DNA of 10,515 nt from an uncultured Clostridia bacterium (GTDB taxonomy: Bacteria; Bacillota; Clostridia; Christensenellales; Aristaeellaceae). The position numbers and the translations under genes were made by a program. How positions within the stretch are numbered: position 1 is the stretch's first letter; every line of letters starts with the position of its first letter. The stretch spans positions 1 through 10,515 of the forward strand of contig CAMOHY010000056.1 in the NCBI GenBank assembly GCA_946615495.1, in the 5' to 3' direction. Below are positions 6,369 to 10,515 of the stretch, in pieces. The notes beneath the pieces were generated by a model that worked only from the letters and a program-made list of their open reading frames with translations, searched no databases and was not told the DNA's origin.

Positions 6369-7232
6369 TCAAATCCGGCATTGGCCCACCGCTTCCCGCC
6401 AGGCGTCCAGGAAGGCCCGCATGGACGGGTAACGGTCCGCTTTCTGCTCGCTGGTGGCTTTTTTTGCCACGCGGTAAAGCGGATATGGCGCTTGCCAAAG
6501 GCTCTTGCCCCGGTCATCGTTGCTGCCGAAAAACTCAAAAGCCAGGGCCGCCATATTGTATTCCGTGGTGGTTTCGTCCAGGGCGGCGTTCAGCTGATAT
6601 TCCTCCGGCGCCATAAACCGGGAGGAGCCCCACATGCGGCCCCGGTCGTTGAAGGCGGGCTTTTTCCGGTACAGGTCGATATCGGACACGATGGCTTCGC
6701 CCCGCTTAAAATCGATGAGCACATTGCCATCGTGAAAATTCACGGCAATGATGCCGTCGGCTGCCAATTGGGCGTGCAGGTCAAACACCATATCCAGCAT
6801 GCCCAGGGAAACGGCCAAGGGCAGCCGCCGGGCCTGCTCCCGCACGGCGGGATCAAAGGGCACAGGCCGAAGGGGGGAAGCATCGTCCCGCCAGGCGAAA
6901 ATGGCGGCGTAGCCTTCTCCGGCGGGGCCGTGGGCCAGCAGGCGGATCAGGGCGGGGTGGGAGCGGTCATACAGCGGTATGGCGTTTTGCAGGGTATACA
7001 CGGCGCTTAAGGGCTTGCCACGGAAATTCACCGTCTGCGCCCCGGCGTACTTGATGAAAAGCCTGCCGTAAGGCCCGTCCACCCCAAAGCACAGATTGCC
7101 GGAAAACTGCTGGTCCATTACGGCGAACACCCGGCCGTAGGGGCGCAGCCAATTTAGGTCCGGCTCCTGCCGGGCCTGATAGGCGATCCCGTCGATTTGA
7201 AAAAGCCGGGCCTCGTTTTCTCCGCCGTCCAT
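6369..7232 (-). CDS. Serine/threonine protein kinase-like protein with altered catalytic loop
   Basis: A 287-residue soluble protein with a recognisable kinase fold pattern. Lys61 in RLFIKYAG is the likely beta-3 lysine. VNFHDGNVLIDF (164-175) is the catalytic loop, with metal-binding Asn170; VSDIDLY (182-188) sits where DFG is expected; SSRFMAPEEY (203-212) resembles the APE segment. TTTEYNMAALAFEFFG (221-236) matches the F helix, and RYPSMRAFLDAW the last helix. Aligned by Asn170, the catalytic Asp five residues earlier is Asn165 (AAT codon), although Asp168 lies nearby. The pattern recalls a stand-alone kinase-like family of Bacillota in which I remember DFYDGS at this loop; that is memory, not a search. 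ATG at 7230-7232 has AGGGGG seven bases upstream. It is first in the unit with the FNT channel and rqcH. It could be a pseudokinase or an APH-like small-molecule kinase; the substrate is unknown. Confidence 0.72.
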   Translation of the reverse strand: MDGGENEARLFQIDGIAYQARQEPDLNWLRPYGRVFAVMDQQFSGNLCFGVDGPYGRLFIKYAGAQTVNFRGKPLSAVYTLQNAIPLYDRSHPALIRLLAHGPAGEGYAAIFAWRDDASPLRPVPFDPAVREQARRLPLAVSLGMLDMVFDLHAQLAADGIIAVNFHDGNVLIDFKRGEAIVSDIDLYRKKPAFNDRGRMWGSSRFMAPEEYQLNAALDETTTEYNMAALAFEFFGSNDDRGKSLWQAPYPLYRVAKKATSEQKADRYPSMRAFLDAWREAVGQCRI

Positions 7233-7293
7233 ACCGCCGCCCCCTTTGCCGCTTTTCCGGCGCTGCCATATTTGGTCCTTCCGCGCCTTCCTT

Positions 7294-7322
7294 ATTATAC
7301 TACAAAATGCGTCAGGCGCAAA
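7294..7322 (-). promoter_or_regulatory. Probable promoter of the kinase-FNT-rqcH unit
   Basis: On the minus strand, a perfect TATAAT at 7294-7299 and TTTGCG at 7317-7322, spaced 17 bases (or TTGCGC with 16). The transcript leader would be about 55 bases. No other good promoter is visible in the short gaps between the three genes, which supports a common transcript. Confidence 0.55.
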
Positions 7323-7378
7323 GAGACAAATGAACGGAAAGGGGAAAAGAAATAATTTGGCGCATTTTTTGCATTTTG
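7303..7378. repeat. Three GCATTTT motifs bridging two divergent promoters
   Basis: GCATTTT occurs on the plus strand at 7362-7368 and 7371-7377. Its reverse complement AAAATGC lies at 7304-7310. CAAAATGC (7303-7310) pairs perfectly with GCATTTTG (7371-7378), and AAAATGCG (7304-7311) with CGCATTTT (7361-7368). The two right copies flank and overlap the dxs -35, and the left copy lies in the spacer of the kinase promoter. A shared operator is possible; chance similarity in AT-rich promoter DNA is the alternative. Confidence 0.35.
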
Positions 7379-7397
7379 GTGTGGGATATGTTATAAT
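7369..7397 (+). promoter_or_regulatory. Promoter of dxs-tlyA, extended -10
   Basis: TTGCAT at 7369-7374 and a perfect TATAAT at 7392-7397 with a 17-base spacer, preceded by TGT, which makes an extended -10. Transcription would start near 7404, leaving a leader of about 28 bases. This is the clearest promoter in the window. Confidence 0.8.
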
Positions 7398-7431
7398 TTG
7401 AAAGCTTTATTCTCATGTTGGGGGATGGGTC

Positions 7432-9288
7432 ATGAATCTATCGGACATTTCCTCTCCCGCGGCGCTGAAAAGCCTGTCCCAAAAGGAATTGCAGGCCTTG
7501 GCGGGGGAGATTCGCGGTGCGATCATCCGCACGGTGGCGGTGAACGGGGGGCATTTGGCCTCCAATTTGGGCGTGGTGGAATTGACCATCGCCCTGCACC
7601 GTACCTTTGACTGTCCTCAGGATAAGATCATTTTCGATGTGGGCCACCAGTGCTACGCCCATAAGATACTGACCGGACGGTACGAACAGCTGCCCACGCT
7701 GCGAAAAATGAACGGGCTGAGCGGCTTTCCCCGGCGGGAGGAAAGCCCTTGCGACGCTTACAGCACGGGCCACGCCTCCACCGCCATTTCCGCCGCCCTG
7801 GGCATGGCCAGAGCCCGCGATATGCGGGGAGAGGATTACCAGGTGGTGGCCGTGGTGGGCGACGGGGCCATGACCGGAGGCATGTGCTACGAGGCGCTTA
7901 ACGACGCGGGCAGCACCCAAACGCCCATGATGGTGGTGCTCAACGACAACGGCATGTCCATTTCCCGCAACGTGGGGGCGCTGTCCGGCCAGTTGACCAG
8001 GCTGCGCATGAGCCGCGGCTGGCTTGGCGCCAAGAAAAACGTGGCCGAAGCCCTGAACAGGATTCCTGTGGTGGGCAAGTCCCTTCACCGCTTTTTCCAG
8101 CGGGTGAAAAACGGCCTGCGCAACGTACTGGTAAAGGACCGGTTTTTTACCTCCCTGGGCTTTGAATATTTCGGGCCTATCGACGGCCACGATATCGTGG
8201 GCATGGAAAAAGTCTTCCGGCAATGCCGGAAAATTCATAAGCCGATAGTCATCCATGTGGCTACCAAAAAGGGCATGGGCTTTGCCCAGGCGGAGGAAAG
8301 ACCGGAAAAATACCACGGCGTCGCGCCCTTTGAGCTGGAAAATGGCAATGTCCGGGGCACGGAAGGGCCGTCCCTTGGCAAGCAGGCGGGAGAGTATATC
8401 ACCGCCCTGGCGGAAAACCGGAAGGATATCTGCGCCGTTACCGCCGCCATGACGGCCAGCACGGGCTTTTCTTCCTTTGCCGCCCGGTTTCCCGAAAGGC
8501 TGTTTGACGTGGGCATTGCCGAAGAGCACGCCGTCACCCTGGCGGCGGGCATGGCGGCAGCGGGCATGCGTCCCTTTGCGGCCATCTATGAAACCTTTCT
8601 CCAGCGCGCGTACGACCAGGTGTTGGAGGATGTGTGCCTGCAGCGCCTGCCCGTGTGCCTGATGATGGACCGGGCGGGCCTGGGCGGAGAGGACGGCCCC
8701 ACCCACCACGGCGTTTTCGGCGTGTCGATGCTGCGGCCCATGCCGGGGCTTACCTTGCTTGCTCCCCGGTGCATAGAAGAGCTTAAGGGCATGATCGATT
8801 GGTTTTTGCGCCAGGATGGGCCTGCGGCCATTCGTTATCCCCGCTCTATGGCGGAAGGGAGCATTCCCTATACCGGGCCCTTTTCAGCGGGACATTGGGA
8901 AACGCTGAAGCCGGGCGGCGAGGCGGCTATTTTGGCTTCCTCCGCCATTTTGCGGGAATGCCTGGAGGCGGCGCAGAGCCTCAAAAACGATGGAATTAAC
9001 GCCGCGGTCATTAACGCTTCCACCCTTTCTCCGCTGGATGAGCAAACGCTGCTGCGCTTGACGGCCGGCCGCATCCCCTTGGTAACGGTGGAGGAGCATT
9101 GCCTGGCCGGAGGCTTTGGCAGCGCCGTGGCCGCCTGGTGCGCAAAGGAGGGGGCCGCCGCGCCCATCGCTATGCTGGGATTGCCGGACCGGTTCATTCC
9201 CCACGGCGGAAGGGGGCAGCTGCTCCAGCGCTACGGACTGGACGGGGAAAGCATTGCGCGGCAAGTGAAGGAGGCGCTCAGAAAGTGA
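7432..9288 (+). CDS. dxs: 1-deoxy-D-xylulose-5-phosphate synthase
   Basis: A 618-residue thiamine diphosphate enzyme of normal length that condenses pyruvate and glyceraldehyde 3-phosphate to 1-deoxy-D-xylulose 5-phosphate, the first and controlling step of the MEP isoprenoid route. The N-terminal SNLGVVELTIALH (44-56) contains the family signature; His41 just before it matches the catalytic His of the family. The ThDP/Mg motif is GDGAMTGG (143-150), completed by NDN at 171-173. GPIDGHD (248-254) links to the second transketolase domain. DVGIAEEHAVTLAAGMA (359-375) carries the catalytic Glu, and DRAGLGGEDGPTHHG (413-427) is highly typical. The C-terminal domain ends with GLPDRFIPHG near residue 585. 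ATG at 7432 has GGGGGA upstream. No truncation or frameshift is visible. Its stop overlaps the start of the tlyA-type gene, a common Bacillota arrangement. Confidence 0.98.
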   Translation: MNLSDISSPAALKSLSQKELQALAGEIRGAIIRTVAVNGGHLASNLGVVELTIALHRTFDCPQDKIIFDVGHQCYAHKILTGRYEQLPTLRKMNGLSGFPRREESPCDAYSTGHASTAISAALGMARARDMRGEDYQVVAVVGDGAMTGGMCYEALNDAGSTQTPMMVVLNDNGMSISRNVGALSGQLTRLRMSRGWLGAKKNVAEALNRIPVVGKSLHRFFQRVKNGLRNVLVKDRFFTSLGFEYFGPIDGHDIVGMEKVFRQCRKIHKPIVIHVATKKGMGFAQAEERPEKYHGVAPFELENGNVRGTEGPSLGKQAGEYITALAENRKDICAVTAAMTASTGFSSFAARFPERLFDVGIAEEHAVTLAAGMAAAGMRPFAAIYETFLQRAYDQVLEDVCLQRLPVCLMMDRAGLGGEDGPTHHGVFGVSMLRPMPGLTLLAPRCIEELKGMIDWFLRQDGPAAIRYPRSMAEGSIPYTGPFSAGHWETLKPGGEAAILASSAILRECLEAAQSLKNDGINAAVINASTLSPLDEQTLLRLTAGRIPLVTVEEHCLAGGFGSAVAAWCAKEGAAAPIAMLGLPDRFIPHGGRGQLLQRYGLDGESIARQVKEALRK

Positions 9289-10079
9289 AGCAGCGGGCGG
9301 ACGTGTGGCTGGTAACGAGAGGAATGGCCGAGAGCCGGGAAAAGGCGCAGGCGCTCATTATGGCGGGTCAGGTGTACGTGGGCGAAAAGAAGGTTCTCAA
9401 ATCCTCCGAGCAATTGGCGGAGGACGCGCCCTTGCAGGTGCGGGGGGATCAGGCCCATTTTGCCAGCCGCGGCGGCCATAAGCTGGAAAAGGCCATTGAG
9501 GCCTTCGGGGCGGATGTGAGCGGCGCGGTGGCCATGGATATCGGCGCGGCAACCGGAGGCTTTACCGATGTGCTGCTGCGCCACGGGGCCCGGCACGTGT
9601 ACGCCATCGACGTGGGATACGGCCAGCTGGATTGGAAGCTGCGCAACGACGCGCGCGTGACGGTGATGGAACGCACCAACGCCCGCACCCTGACCTTGGA
9701 CCACTTTCCAGAGCGGCCCAATTTGACGGTGATGGACGTTTCCTTTATTTCCATCCGGCTCATCCTGCCGGTGGCCGCCGCCATCATGGGGGAGGAGGGC
9801 CGTTTTTTGACCCTCATCAAGCCTCAGTTCGAGGCGGGCAAGGGGCAGGGTGGCAAAAACGGCGTGGTGCGGGAAAGGGAGATTCATGAGCGGGTGCTTC
9901 AGGAAATTTGCGCTTTCGCTCCGTCCTTCGGCTGGCACGTGGCGGGCCTCACCTATTCGCCCATCAAGGGCCCGGCGGGGAATATTGAATTCCTGGCGGA
10001 CATCCGCCCCGGCCCCGGAGAGGCCATCGAGGCCGGTAAAATAGAAGCGCTGGTGCGGCAGGCCCACGAAAATCTGTAA
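9285..10079 (+). CDS. tlyA: TlyA family RNA methyltransferase / putative hemolysin
   Basis: A 264-residue protein with an N-terminal S4 RNA-binding domain (about 3-60, with the AESREKAQALIMAGQVYV pattern) and an FtsJ/RrmJ-like Rossmann methyltransferase domain. The S-adenosylmethionine site is MDIGAATGGFTD (84-95). YAIDVGYGQLDWKLR (106-120) and MDVSFISIRLILP (150-162) follow, then the catalytic-region LIKPQFEAGKGQ. Characterised TlyA proteins 2'-O-methylate 16S and/or 23S rRNA, which in mycobacteria makes ribosomes sensitive to capreomycin; the hemolysin label is historical. The start is GTG at 9285-9287, four bases overlapping the dxs stop (GTGA), with AAGGAGG at 9268-9274 ten bases upstream. 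Translation is probably coupled to dxs. The frame is open upstream inside dxs, but those codons do not look like S4 sequence. I see no good terminator after its stop. Confidence 0.94.
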   Translation: MKQRADVWLVTRGMAESREKAQALIMAGQVYVGEKKVLKSSEQLAEDAPLQVRGDQAHFASRGGHKLEKAIEAFGADVSGAVAMDIGAATGGFTDVLLRHGARHVYAIDVGYGQLDWKLRNDARVTVMERTNARTLTLDHFPERPNLTVMDVSFISIRLILPVAAAIMGEEGRFLTLIKPQFEAGKGQGGKNGVVREREIHERVLQEICAFAPSFGWHVAGLTYSPIKGPAGNIEFLADIRPGPGEAIEAGKIEALVRQAHENL

Positions 10080-10108
10080 AGAAAGTGGGATAATTCCTGC
10101 CCAGGGGC

Positions 10109-10137
10109 TGGTCAAAACAGGAAATATCGTGTATAAT
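10109..10137 (+). promoter_or_regulatory. Probable promoter of fba
   Basis: TGGTCA (10109-10114, four of six) and a perfect TATAAT (10132-10137) are spaced 17 bases, in the 108-base gap after the tlyA-type gene. The leader would be about 45 bases and ends with AAGGAGG at 10171-10177. This suggests the aldolase is transcribed independently of dxs-tlyA. Confidence 0.6.
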
Positions 10138-10187
10138 AATCAACTGGATTGATTCACCCCAAAGGAAACGAAGGAGGATGAAGAAAT

Positions 10188-10515
10188 ATGGCTCTGGTAA
10201 CATCCAAGGAAATGTTCAAAAAGGCTTATGAAGGCGGCTATGCCATCGGCGCGTTCAACGTGAACAACATGGAGATCGTGCAGGGCATCACCGAAGCGGC
10301 CAAAATGGAAAACGCCCCTGTGATCCTGCAGGTGAGCAAGGGCGCCCGCGCTTATGCCAATCATACTTATTTGGTAAACATGGTCAAGGCCGCCGTGCAG
10401 GAAACCGACCTGCCCATCGTGCTGCATCTGGACCATGGCCCCGATTTTGAAACCTGCAAGAGCTGCATCGACGGCGGCTTCACCTCCGTTATGATCGATA
10501 AGAGCGGCCTGCCCT
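10188..10515 (+). CDS. fba: Class II fructose-bisphosphate aldolase, N-terminal part
   Basis: The first 109 codons of a zinc-dependent class II aldolase, cut by the right edge. The enzyme splits fructose 1,6-bisphosphate into dihydroxyacetone phosphate and glyceraldehyde 3-phosphate in glycolysis and runs in reverse in gluconeogenesis. The N-terminal MALVTSKEMFKKAYEGGYAI and GAFNVNNMEIVQ are typical. LPIVLHLDHGPDFETCKSCI (residues 75-94) carries the catalytic Asp82 and the first zinc ligand His83. GFTSVMIDKSGLP continues the family pattern to the edge. ATG at 10188 follows AAGGAGG by ten bases. The remaining zinc ligands and the C-terminal part lie outside the window. Tagatose-bisphosphate aldolase is the nearest alternative and cannot be fully excluded from this fragment, though the start resembles the fructose enzyme of Bacillota. 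Confidence 0.93.
   Translation, partial: MALVTSKEMFKKAYEGGYAIGAFNVNNMEIVQGITEAAKMENAPVILQVSKGARAYANHTYLVNMVKAAVQETDLPIVLHLDHGPDFETCKSCIDGGFTSVMIDKSGLP

Noticed and set aside
6350..6538. Upstream extension of the FNT frame into the kinase-like gene
   Set aside because: It overlaps coding sequence of the kinase-like protein in another frame and lacks membrane character. AGGAGG at 6359-6364 marks the downstream start.
7438..8709. A 423-codon minus-strand open frame opposite dxs
   Set aside because: Antisense shadow of a fully convincing dxs. The composition is His/Gly/Gln-rich and no motif is seen.
9231..10115. A 294-codon minus-strand open frame opposite tlyA
   Set aside because: Antisense shadow of a gene with clear S4 and methyltransferase motifs; no domain of its own.
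10094..10123. Inverted repeat TTCCTG/CAGGAA after tlyA as a terminator
   Set aside because: Arms are only six bases with an 18-base loop and no T-run follows; it overlaps the fba promoter. An operator is conceivable but not supported.
1..10515. Defence island, CRISPR array, prophage, insertion sequence or tRNA
   Set aside because: I found no regular repeats with spacers, no transposase or integrase motif, no target duplications and no cloverleaf-like segment. All larger stretches are explained by housekeeping-type genes.

Overview
The window is a GC-rich stretch of a bacterial chromosome, most likely from a gut-type Clostridia (Bacillota) lineage. The evidence is strong AGGAGG-type ribosome binding sites, TATAAT-type promoters, a clostridial-looking long PRPP synthetase, a dxs-tlyA pair and an RqcH homologue. 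I see no tRNA, rRNA, CRISPR array, phage gene or insertion sequence. The window reads as ordinary chromosome, tightly packed, with ten protein genes.

Left part (1-1972), all on the minus strand: the 5' part of a ribose-phosphate pyrophosphokinase gene, cut by the window edge, with its own promoter; then, further right, a two-gene unit transcribed leftward from a promoter near 1840-1869. That unit holds a MIF-family tautomerase (GTG start) followed by a short-chain dehydrogenase resembling the EF-P 5-aminopentanone reductase (YmfI) group.

Middle (1973-7232): a plus-strand gene for a 609-residue zinc-ribbon, single-pass membrane protein with Ig-like and probable OB-fold outer domains. It converges on a three-gene minus-strand unit (transcribed order: kinase-like protein, formate/nitrite-family channel, RqcH ribosome quality-control factor). 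One strong hairpin at 3808-3851 serves as terminator for both directions. The three minus-strand genes are separated by only 16-19 bases, so they are probably one transcript from a promoter at 7294-7322.

Right part (7233-10515), plus strand: a well-formed promoter drives dxs (first step of the MEP isoprenoid pathway). A TlyA-type S4-domain RNA methyltransferase is translationally coupled to it through a GTGA overlap. Then comes a separate promoter and the first 109 codons of a class II fructose-bisphosphate aldolase gene.

Three of the genes touch translation (EF-P modification, ribosome rescue by RqcH, rRNA methylation), but they lie in three different transcription units. The least familiar items are the zinc-ribbon/Ig/OB membrane protein and the kinase-like protein, in which Asn appears to replace the catalytic-loop Asp, co-transcribed with a channel and rqcH. 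I did not find a clear new defence or mobile system.
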